Shown: one piece after another, positions 1 to 9,551 of the stretch
Layout: the number at the start of each line of letters is the position of its first letter
Position numbering within the stretch: the first letter of the stretch is position 1
Origin: Hortaea werneckii
Lineage: Eukaryota; Ascomycota; Dothideomycetes; Mycosphaerellales; Teratosphaeriaceae
Direction: 5' to 3'
Assembly: GCA_037044905.1 (NCBI GenBank)
Contig: JBAOKB010000093.1
Span: 620,001 to 684,000, forward strand
DNA length: 64,000 nt
Made by a program: the position numbers and the translations under genes
The notes under the pieces: generated by a model
Told to the model about the DNA's origin: nothing
The model's database searches: none
The model's input: the letters and a program-made list of their open reading frames with translations, nothing else

Positions 1-300
1 AGCTTTCAGGAACGCTGCTGAGATTGTAAACCCAGCCAATCGTGAAGGCCGGCGCCATGGCAGCGATAATGTGAAAGAGGCCCTCGTTCGAAGGCCACAG
101 CAGAGAGCATCCTTCCCTAGATGATGGGGTCACGCTGTTTGGGCAACCGTCGAGGAAGTAACTGTCATGCTGGTACCTTAAAAGGTAGGGTCCCACGCAT
201 GAACAGATGGTGGAGTCGCTAGTGCGCTCCAACCCTACTCTGCAGCCCCATGCAGTGTCTGTGGTGGAGAACCGGAGGTGAAGTTGAAACCTTGTATCCA
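1..300 (-). CDS. partial open reading frame running off the left edge, unknown product
   Basis: On the minus strand one frame stays open from about position 300 to the window edge (roughly 98 codons) and carries no stop. It reads like coding sequence, with stretches such as VGPYLLRYQHDSYFLDGCPN and, nearer the edge, EGLFHIIAAMAPAFTIGWVY. Several cysteines and a hydrophobic stretch near the end suggest a secreted or membrane protein, but I recognise no family. No ATG opens it inside the window; an in-frame TGA lies just upstream at about 302, so an exon boundary near 290-300 is required if it is real. It could also be chance openness in a GC-balanced stretch. Confidence 0.3.
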
Positions 301-1231
301 ATCAGAAAACATGCCAATTGAGGGTTAGGTAGCGAATGTCCTTGAAATTGTACGCGTCACCTTGTCTCTTCCGCAACACTGCTGGCGGGGAAAAGTCCCA
401 AGGTGCGTTATTGGGACGATGGAATGCAGAGTCAAGGTTCACACCCTCCGCTATACCTAGGTATATTCCTACCCTGTGCCACCATTGTGCATACCTAGGT
501 ACAGATAACGCTAGCAAGCTTCACCAATTGCCAAGGTGCGGAGCTCCGGAAACGGAGCCGCCCACTTCTCAGACTCTTTCATATCGTAGCTCGACACTAT
601 TCACATTTGCAACACCTCGTCCCTCACGACTCGCTCCCATTCAAATGCCACGCGGCTTCCTCTGTCTTTTGGATTGAGGTGATTTTGAATACACACTGTC
701 ATCCACCACAGCCTAATCCACCGTCTCAGTTGCTACTCTCACACGCTCTTGGCGCTGCTATATCAACTTCACACTCAATTTACGTGAAGCGAAACGCCAG
801 GCTAAGCCTTCTTCTTACAGCCATCTGAACAGATCTCACTCTTGTACCGTTGCCTACCCAAATTGACAACCTACGTTTTCCCATCGCTGCTGCCTCTTCA
901 TGTCCTAGGTGAGCAGAGACAAGACGCTACGGTCTAGCGTAGATCTGTTCATCGAAGGACGCTTATGGTCATGCCAACTTGGAAGCCTACCATAGGTAGT
1001 TTCATTGCCATGATGGGGAATTCGACTGCTGCATTCTTTTCTCCTACAAGGTGTGACCCGTTGCCGCTGTATCAGACCTACTGTCTGTTTCGCTGCCCTG
1101 CGGCAAGCTTCAAGCAACTACTATCATTTTCGTCCCTGCCACGATGACTGCTATATGCAGCAATAAGACCTATCTCGAAGATGTCGTCGTAGTGATGGTT
1201 GGGAGAGATTCTCCGTTCATACACTTCTTCG

Positions 1232-1430
1232 TTTGCCATTTGCAGTGTCACCATTTGTTTGTTTGCTTCTGAAAAGCAAATATCCGTCGTACGTTTAGAT
1301 TATCCTTTTCCATCTTCTCTAGCCTTTATAGTCTTAGAATCTCTACATGCTCACCGGCTGCTAGCTAGTCCTATAGCCAATCCGGACAGGTGTCTAACAG
1401 CACTTTGGGCATTCCGTGTCCAGCGACTAG
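1232..1430 (-). pseudogene. RIP-like degraded copy of the 3' end of the ABH1 gene
   Basis: This stretch aligns base for base with 5171-5375, the 3' end of the AlkB-like gene, with few gaps. Short shared blocks include ATCCTTTTCC, CAGCACTTT and TTGCTTCTGA (TCGCTTCTGA in the intact copy). Most differences are C in the intact copy against T here, or G against A, on both strands; a few are transversions or reversed. That directional pattern is the known mark of repeat-induced point mutation in ascomycetes. The aligned part covers the last 60-70 codons of the oxygenase. Sequence farther on (1440-1800) does not align clearly, so the duplicate was partial or its remainder has decayed. Confidence 0.7.
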
Positions 1431-1826
1431 TATACCAGAGGGCAAACTCATTGTCCGCACAACTTATGATCTTGCTTGTGCGGATGAGAGCCGAGGTTTC
1501 AGCAGGCCCAGAGTCACGCTCGCGCCTCTATAAGCGTTTCTAGCGGAGATCATTGCCATTCCGTGGCAACGCTGCATTGTGGTTAGCGCGGAAGGTTCGA
1601 AAGATTCTGCTACCAAGCTTTCTAATACTGTAACTAGTGGCGTGTACGTAGGGAACAAATATAAGCTACGAACCATCCTACATGCATCTCAATCTCATTT
1701 CCTGATTTTTCGAAGCGAGGAACAATAATTCAATCGTCTAGCAGATAGGCATTACTAGTCTTACACTAGCTGCTTACTTCATCACCAGGTGGTCAGATGA
1801 GCTTCAATACTATTGTCTAGGTGCAG

Positions 1827-2059
1827 AGTACTGCAACGTTGCCTACAAAGTAGGCGATTCTGTGGCAAAATTGTATGGTGGATGCGCAAAAGGACCAGAT
1901 GGAAAGGGCAACGGCGACTGCCATCATGGTCGGCAATGGCTTGCACTAATCGAGGGGCATCCTGCTGGGTATTGGCGTCACCCCGCTCAGGCCATGCACG
2001 AGAAGATGAAGGGTCATGGGGATACGAAGGTGGATAGCCGACTGGATCAATGTTGCTAG
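1827..2059 (+). CDS. possible 3' exon of a small cysteine-rich protein
   Basis: After an acceptor-like CTAGGTGCAG, a frame opens with EYCNVAYKVGDSVAKLYGGC and runs 77 codons to TAG at 2057-2059, ending DQCC. It has six cysteines, several glycines and short polar loops, a composition common in small secreted fungal proteins. I see no ATG exon upstream that clearly joins to it, and no known family. The surrounding DNA is gene-poor and partly RIP-like, so it may be a remnant or a chance frame. Confidence 0.25.
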
Positions 2060-2587
2060 ACCATGCGCATTATGCAGGTCCCGGGAGCTGGCAGCATCCT
2101 GCAACGAGGCGGCCCATCCGCGAGGAGCAGTGGGTGACGTATGGATTACTCCTTCGATCAGAGTACTGCCCGCCTATAGTATGCACTGAGGGATGATCGC
2201 ATACAGTACGTACGCAGGCGAGACAGGGCAGGCATGCTGTGGTCTGCTTCGACGAGATGGCGTAAGGAAGTAAAGCTCCTCGCTCCTTCTCGCCAAGGTC
2301 AATCTAAACCCCTGTCGCGCAGGATTGTTGCCGACCAGCTGCGTTTTTGCTGCTTCTGACCGGAATTCCTTTATCCAATCATCAGACGAATTGGCTGCAG
2401 TGACTGCGAAAATCCTCGGCGAGGGATACAGTGCTCCTTCCTTCGCGGAACTCCTTCCCAAGCTATCCTGCGTGTAGCGGTCAAGAAGTGCCCGGCCATG
2501 ATCGTTATAAGACCTCTGTCATCCATTGTACGCCTTTGCTTCCAGTGCGCTCATCCATCAAGTGCAATTGCTTGTTGCCAACCGCAG

Positions 2588-4592
2588 ATGATGATGATAC
2601 ACGGCTACGGACGGCTGCTCCTCGCCGCCACATGCTCAGCGGCATTGGCGACGGCGACCGCCTACCAAGATTGCCCCGGCAGGCACTTCGATCATACTCC
2701 ACCCTTCTTCAAACATTGTCATGCCCATACAGAATGCAAATGCTTCCCCGGCGACCACTGCTGGCCGAGCAAACAAGATTGGGATAGCCTGAACCAGACT
2801 GTCGACGGCCGTCTTGTTGCTACGATACCACCGGCAAGCCCTTGTTATCACTCCTGGAATAACTACGATAATGCTACCTGCACCGAGCTTCGTGATACAT
2901 GGACTAAAGTAGGGACTCACATCGACAGCTCCTCGTCAATTACGGCGCCCTTCTTTGCCAATCGCAGTCAGTACACCTCGTATAGATCCGTGTCACTGCC
3001 GCTAAATTCACGACCAGGCTGCGACCCTTTCCAGGCGGGCCAGCTTCCCTGCGTAGTTGGTACCTATATACAATACGCGAGTAAGTTGTGCAATCCAATG
3101 GGCTCCGAATCCGTTATTCCCTCAGCAACTAACTCTTGGCAGTCGATGTAGCTACCGCGAAACATGTTCAAGCTGGGATCAAGTTTGCTTCCGAGCACAA
3201 TATCCGCCTTGTCGTTCGTAACACTGGGCACGAGTAAGCATTTTGCGGTGTCAATGCACGCTCAAAGCTGATTGCAACAGCTACAACGGTAAATCGACGG
3301 GGGCCGGGGCCCTTGGATTATGGATGCACCATCTCAAAGACATTAAAGTCATTGGCTGGGACGACACGCACTACTCAGGCAAAGCCCTGAAGATGGATGC
3401 TGGTGTCGAAGCTCTCGAAGCGTACAAGGCAGCCGACACAGCTGGTTTGCACGTTGTTGGCGGCACTTGTCCTTCGATTGGAATATCTGGTGGTTATTCT
3501 CAAGGCGGCGGACACTCGCCTCTGGCTTCCCTACATGGATTGGCAGCCGATCAGATCTTGGAGATCGAAGTCATCACTTCAGAGGGCGAGCGTCTGATCG
3601 TCAACAGACATCAAAACCAGGACCTCCACTGGGCGATGTCTGGTGGTGGGGCCGGAACTTTCGCCGTCACGCTGTCGATGAAGTATAAAGCTCATCCTGA
3701 CAATGCCTTCAGCAGCATGACCCTGAACTACGACGCCTCTTACGTTGCGAATGCTACGCACTACGAGGTCATAAATTGGTTCCATTCGTTCTTACCACAG
3801 CTGACCGACCTAGGCATTACAGTTGTGTGGTATTTCACGGCCGCCTACTGACGATATCACCAGCCACGGCCCCTAACATGAGTTCTACGGAGCTGGAAAA
3901 ATTGATGAAGCCGCTAGAGATGAAGCTTGATTCTCTCAACATCAACTTCACCTCAGAGTACACGGACTTCGACCGATTCCTCACATACTTCGAAGGCACG
4001 ACCAACCCTGACCAACCAATCGACGTTGGCATCGCCCAGTACGGAGGACGTTTGATCCCTCGTTCCACATTGACCGACGATGCGGCCAACCAAAACCTTA
4101 CCAACGCCCTACAATTTGTTAATACTCAGGGGCGCAGTTCATAGGCGTTGCTTTGAACGTCTCATCCAAGGTGTTGGAGATGTCGCCAACGCAGTCCTGC
4201 CAGCATGGCGTTCTTCTACCATTGTCGGCGTTGTGACCACGTAAGCCTACTCAGTCAGCTTCTGTCTTTTATCCTGTTGAAATTTTAACCAACACTCCTG
4301 TAGCCCTTGGAGCTTTCAGAAACCGTGGTCAGAGATGGTGGCCCAAGCCGATCTGATGACCACCACTCTGCTCCCGGCCATCGACAACGTCGTCAGCGGA
4401 CCTCATGCATACCTCAACGAAGGAGACTTGCAGGAACCCAACTGGCAATCAGTCTTCTACGGCGAGAGCTACGACGAGCTTTTGTCGATTAAGAACAAAT
4501 ATGATCCATCTCATCTGCTGTACGCCAAAACAGCAGTAGGCGCCGAGTACTACACTGAGGGTGAAGACCACAGGCTGTGCAGATCATGGTGA
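2588..4592 (+). CDS. secreted berberine-bridge-type FAD oxidase, frame broken in three places
   Basis: Family: FAD-linked oxidoreductases (PCMH-type FAD domain plus C-terminal BBE domain) that oxidise alcohols, sugars or alkaloid-like substrates with oxygen; the substrate here is unknown. ATG 2588 (three tandem ATGs, 2588-2596) opens a signal peptide with a leucine/alanine core. Exons: 2588-3080, 3143-3233, 3281-4240, 4304-4592. Motif RNTGHDYNGKSTG gives the histidine and GGTCPSIGISGGYSQGGGHS the cysteine expected for bicovalent FAD. The BBE domain is at the end (NKYDPSHLLYAKTA). Exon 3 changes frame near 3850, near 4128 in a G run and near 4175, each explained by one missing base. The gene is either a recent pseudogene or contains sequence errors; there are no other stops. 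A second FAD oxidase lies at 26.7 kb. Confidence 0.85.
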
Positions 4593-5167
4593 TCTGCAAG
4601 ATTAAGCACCTTGCAATCGCTGCAGCAGCTATCCCTTCACAAAGCAAGTTGGCTAGAGTTTTCAGACGATTGATTATATATTAACATTGAATGATCAGAT
4701 GAACATTTCCTCCTGCAAGCAATAGAACATGACACTCGGTCCCGCGTGATAGATAACTTCGAAGAGATGTTGCTTCAGTGAGCCACTTGACACACAAGTA
4801 CAGGCAGAACCTATGTCACATTGGCTTTCAATTGCCGAGCGCTGTTTGTATAGCATAGTATATTGTCCGCTGTTTTATTGACATGCTGCCTGCGAATGAT
4901 TTTGAAATTGGAAAAGGGAAAAGCAGCTTTGCTACCTCTCTGTGGCAAATGCGTTCCGGTCACGTAGTTTCTAACAGCAATCACCAACCAGAATTCAGCT
5001 TGCATTACTGGATGCATTACTTTGGTCGCTGCGCTTTCAGCCCTTTCGTTGAGGCCTTGGAATCAGCGCCCCTTACACCTCAGCCATGTTTAGTCAAATA
5101 ATCCAGCCCCAACAGGAAAATTTTCGACACCCCTGTAAAAGCAGATGTAACTGTCTTTCTTTTCCGC
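4593..5167. other. intergenic, between convergent genes
   Basis: 575 bp between the 3' ends of the FAD oxidase and the ABH1-like gene. I see only 3' UTR-like AT-rich sequence and no RNA gene or repeat. Confidence 0.6.
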
Positions 5168-6400
5168 TTAATCGCCATTCGGCATCGACATTTCGCCTAC
5201 GCCAGCGTCGTCATTCGCTTCTGACGCGAACATCTGTCGCACATTCAGATTAATCCTTTTCCGTTTCATCCAGCCTTTGTAGTCCCGGAATCTCTCTGCG
5301 TGCTCGCCGACTGCCGGCCAGTCTTGGAGCCATTCCGGGCAAGTATTTGGCAGCACTTTCGGTACTCCGTGCCAAGCGTAGCGACTTTCGCCGCTCATCA
5401 ACAATGCATCGCCGGAGCGGAGCCTGATAGCTGCGATTTTCCCGTGGTCTGGATCTTTTTCCTGTGATTCAAGGCCACAGATGAAGATGGCGTCGCATCC
5501 GACACTGATCGATACGAGCGGCTGTGCACATTCTTCGCTGACGTCGCGGTGCACTGAAAGGACATCGCCCGGGCTGTACAGGTTCACGATTGCCGCTTCG
5601 GCTTTCATGGGGAAAAGGTCTTCAACGAGGGCCTTGATGTCCGAGGGGAAATCTGGTGGTACTTCGGGAGGGTATTGTTTAGCTGTCCAGTCATATTGTC
5701 CGCCAAGTGTGATCCAGCGGAGCTTTTTGTCGAGGAAACGCTCGGTGTTGATGGCAGCATGGACTCTTTCGGACTATAGTCCAGATTCTTTGCAGTGTGG
5801 TCGAAGAAGGAGCCCGGTTCGTCTGTGTCAGGATGTGATGCTGGATAGGATATATTATAATGCAGATGGACGTTGGTCTGGTTATCGGGGTTCGCTAGGT
5901 CCCGATGTAACAACTTGTCCAAGAGATTGGACTGAACATGTGGAGGAAGCAAGTTAGGGTAAATGAAAAGACCTACTCACCCGTCTCAGATATCATTTCT
6001 ACTCGAGCGCGTTGGCCGACCTACCCGGTATCTGATCAAGTTCAAAGACTGACGCCGACTTCTGTTCTGCATGCCTACAGTTGCTCCAGTCCAACTCGCC
6101 ACATTCCATGCATCGTCCTACGAACTTGCTGAATTTCTGATGTAGCTGTTCAAGCTCCTTAATCACATCTTCACCACACTTCTGAGCGGACAGTCTGGAG
6201 TGGCTTTCGGGTCTTGCATCTAGATCCACGAGGTCGCTCTCAATAACATCGTCGTACTTCCCAAGCTTCTGGTAGCGCTTGTAGAAAGTCTTGATGTACT
6301 CTGGCGGCTTTTCGAATGCAGAGGGACCATCGCTAGCGTTTGGCCTCTCTCCAGTTGGCAATGAATCAAGCCTTTCCTTCGAAGCTGAGAGGGCGTTCAT
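5168..6400 (-). CDS. AlkB-like 2-oxoglutarate/Fe(II) dioxygenase (ABH1 type), frame broken
   Basis: Family: ALKBH1/Abh1 oxygenases, which demethylate DNA or tRNA bases using 2-oxoglutarate, iron and oxygen. ATG at 6400 starts a head with EKPPEYIKTFYKRYQKLGKY, typical of fungal ABH1. Then come LLPPHVQSNLLDKLLHRDL, LRWITLGGQYDWTAKQYPP and the catalytic core: iron ligands in SVHRDVSEE (H and D) and YAWHGVPKVLP (H), and the 2-oxoglutarate arginine in KRINLNVRQM. Two breaks are visible: one base appears missing near 5772-5776, and the join between the first segment (ending near 6010, FELDQIPG) and the second (from about 5952) needs an intron or another indel. A GTGAGT donor with a CTAAC branch site near 5955-5985 gives an intron but would skip the conserved LLPPHVQ. 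A RIP-like relic of its 3' end lies at 1232-1430. Confidence 0.85.
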
Positions 6401-6796
6401 TCTTGCAGAGCTTCAGCGCTCATGCAATTTTGCACCACTCGCCTAACCCAAGGACACGAACCTGGAGGGCCACCAAACGATCATTCGCTTCAGTTCAGTA
6501 GAGGTGCACGCAGCTCTGCTCCAGTAAAGGCCTCATGTAGAATGTCGTCTGATACGCTCCGCGGCTTGTTAACCACCAAAGGTGAAGTGCAATGGGTGAG
6601 ATGGACGGGCGGCCAGGCGAGTCAGTGCTGAAGGTCCATGAGGGGGTGGTGGGTGTTAAATGCCTGAGGCACGAAAGTCCTTCGCGTCATCAAGCACGTC
6701 GGCCTACCGGGATCGCGTCTTCCGAACGCGTCTCGCTGTACACCTGTTTAGCAGTTGGGACGGCCAGCGCCAGAACATGTACGCCATCCTCTAGAC
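6401..6796. other. divergent promoter region between ABH1 and the disordered-protein gene
   Basis: 396 bp between two diverging start codons. No clear motif, RNA gene or repeat seen. Confidence 0.5.
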
Positions 6797-9043
6797 ATGA
6801 CGTCGAGCGAGAGCCCGAAATACAAGGCGTTTGCAGCTGCTCCAAAGCAGAAGAAGTTCCCGATTGACAGGAGAGCGACAGTGCGACGAAGGACACCTGC
6901 ACTGCCGCCAAAGACTGAATCACAGGCATCCTTTACTCAGCAATATCCACACTGGCTAACCCCGATAGAGCATCATCCTGGAGGACTGCAGGAAGCTGAG
7001 ACGGATGATGATGAATATGAGGAGCCTCGACCGAAGAAGCGGAGGAAGAAAAGCGAGCGCGAAGAGGACAGACGACCTACACTCAGATGACGAAGGCCAT
7101 CTTGCGACGACAACCGTCTCCGAAGGTCGCGGTGGGCGTAGATGGGTGGCAAGTACCCGACTCGTCCATGGTGGGATCTGATGCAAGTGGGCACGAGGAT
7201 GTCGGTCGTATGGAGGCAATAAAGCAAAGGCAGCGGGCAAGGAATGCAGGCGGCATACAGTGTACCGACTGGACGCCACGGAACGATGACAGCGGGTATG
7301 AAACACGTGTCGATGGTACTGGCGAGCTCTACCAGCACAATTTCACGAGTCCTTCTCAGCCAGTTGTTCAGAGTACGCCGCCAACTGCGATTAAGCTTCA
7401 AACTCCGCGAAGACAGCGGTTCTCCAAGGACGCGGAGATACCGTCGTCCCAGAGCCCGGCCAGCGGCAAGCTTTTATCAACACAGAGGACACAGAGATCC
7501 GAAATCTCGAACGCAGTCCCTTGAAGGAACGCAACGTCAACGTTCCAAGCCCAGCGAATCGTACACGTGGATCGCAGAAGCGAAAGGCTCAAGGGTCGCC
7601 ACTGAAAATGACAGACGCCGAAATCAAGCAAGAAAGTCAAAGAATCTCTCCTGTGAGATTCAAACTAGCTCCGAGGCTGCTGGCGAGTGTAGGCGAAGGT
7701 GAAACCCGGACGTCTGCCGTAACGAGGCAAGCAGATGGCGATGGCTGCCAGAAAGCCCAAGACGAGACGATGCCGGCTGATCGAGAAGCCATGCCAAATG
7801 GTCCTCCCTCGACCGCTTCCAAGCGAACGAAGATCGTACAAGACTCGCAGTACGAAGATCTCGATCTATCGGATGCGGAGTTCGATTTTCGTGACGACGA
7901 CGAAGAAGGGTCCAACAGTACTCGCCAGGAGTCATACCGCGACGATAATTTCCAGCGTGGATGAGTTCGGCGAGGAAAACGAGTACAATAATCGAGATGA
8001 CATCCAACTCACGTATGATCCAGCGTGGTCCGCTTTAGATCGGGACGCCGCTCGCTTCTGCCAACCTCCGACACAGATGCAAACCCAGATAAAACTGGAA
8101 CCGCACGTCAGCAATAGTACGATAACAATCGAGGACTTAGAACACGAATCATCTGTCGGTGATACAAGTGGCGTGGCTGAAAGGAATCCATCACAGGAGC
8201 TCGGCAGCGATAATCTTCAGGGAATACAGAACGAAGGCCAGCAAAATGATCGAGATCTCGAGACGCACAAGCAGTCGCGTGCCGACACTGTTCCGCCTCG
8301 TTCGCGAAACAGAATGCTTAGGAAGTATGTTAGCAACAGTACCTGTGCGGACGATGACGAGGATGTGGATCTAGAAGAGGACCTTGACGGCTTCCCTGAT
8401 CGATCTCAAGAGCTTGGCTCTTCTGACCTAGAGGATGGAGTGAGAGTGCTTTCCTCGCAGCAAGCAGAAAAGAGACTATCTCCGGAACCTCCGGACTTTG
8501 CTGCCCAGAGCAAGCCTCAGGACCCTCCCGGCGAGCTACCCACGCCGACAGAGCAACACCGACCACAAATTTCAGACGAAGCCAACGAACACCGCATCCC
8601 CTCCTCTCCTCCGCCTCTGCGACCCTCTCAGATCAGCACAGTAGCAGGCACACAACTCTCACCCCCGCGCCCAAAGATACCCAAAGACCACCACCTCTCA
8701 CCCTCGCCTCACCTCAAGCCCGACCCCAGCCCGGACCTCATCCCCTCCTCCTCAAAGCCTTCTTCACCCACCGCACCCGCCTCACCAAACATAAACAGCC
8801 CTTCAGCCAATGGCCCGAAACCTTCCCGAGCTCGCCCTTGCCGCTTCCACCTTGGAGCTCGCCTCCTAGGCTGCCGAAACGCAGGCGAGCAAGGCGCGGT
8901 CGCAGACGCAGACGCGTGGAGCCCGGGGTAGTATAGGGCTAGGCAGCCTTGCGGATTTTAGCCTCCCGCCCCCTCCGCCTATGAGCTCGAGCAGTCGGCC
9001 TGGGACTCAGGCTTGTGGGAGATCGTCGTCGGCGGCTGAATAG
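6797..9043 (+). CDS. disordered, probably nuclear protein of unknown function, frame broken
   Basis: ATG 6797 (MTSSESPKYKAFAAAPKQKK) opens a low-complexity protein with basic clusters (RPKKRRKKSER, a likely nuclear localisation signal), acidic runs (DDDEDVDLEEDLD), EIPSSQSPA and repeated SP/TP sites. Conserved-looking coding continues across all three frames: frame changes near 7070, 7130-7150 and 7490-7505, around 7960, and at least twice in 8700-8940, where SSPLPLPPWSSPPRLPKRRR and then SLADFSLPPPPPMSSSSRPG look like the true tail, with TAG at 9041-9043. No enzyme domain is visible. Related proline/serine-rich nuclear proteins occur in other ascomycetes, but I cannot name it. The breaks match the single-base indel pattern of the neighbouring genes. 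Confidence 0.6.
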
Positions 9044-9551
9044 GAGAAGAGGGTAGTCTTGTTTTGATCACCTTTCTCGACTTGGAAATTTGAGAGACGA
9101 CTGCAGAATGAGACGCTTTGGTAGCTAGGAAGTTGGAAAGGAGGGATTGAAGTTCATTTTCTTGCCGGCTCGCACATAGGTATGGGAAAAAGAGAAATTG
9201 CGATCAACTTTGATGAAAAAGAAATTGTACTTTCATTCGTCATCCTACCTATCCCATATACTCCCCCGTCTAAAAACAATTGTGAAAATCGCACTCTGCA
9301 TCGGCCCTTTTCTCTTTCGCAAACATCCGTCTCATTCGTTCTCTACCTATCATCATGAAAACCTTCCTTTTCCTCTGCTGCAGCAGGCTCCCTTTCTAAG
9401 AAGCCTTCCAAGCACATCGTTTCGGTGTCCCCATGGGGACATCTCGACGACAGAGACGAAAAACGGGCAGGTGCGCGTCTCCTACAGCGCTGAAAGCCAA
9501 GAAAACCCCCTTCCTCATCAAATTTTCCAGAAAACCTCTTCGCAAGCCCGC
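9044..9551. other. intergenic, between convergent genes
   Basis: 508 bp between the disordered-protein gene and the 3' end of SUP35, mostly AT-rich 3' UTR-like sequence. Nothing else recognised. A long antisense frame enters SUP35 from here and is a shadow. Confidence 0.5.

Larger units (their letters stand above)
301..2587. other. gene-poor stretch with a RIP-like gene relic and a possible small exon
   Basis: About 2.3 kb without a convincing complete gene. The open frames are short and overlap on both strands. Two things stand out and have their own entries: a degraded copy of the ABH1 3' end at about 1232-1430 and a cysteine-rich open frame at 1827-2059. Two copies of the palindrome TACCTAGGTA lie at 454-463 and 492-501. 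The stretch 1270-1800 is rich in TA-type steps (CTAGCTAG, CTATAG), as expected of mildly RIP-mutated DNA. Confidence 0.6.

Noticed and set aside
3831..3864. Intron to explain the frame change in the first FAD oxidase (GTATTT donor, CTGAC branch, CAG)
   Set aside because: Only 34 nt, and splicing it leads straight to a stop; a one-base deletion restores the conserved frame better.
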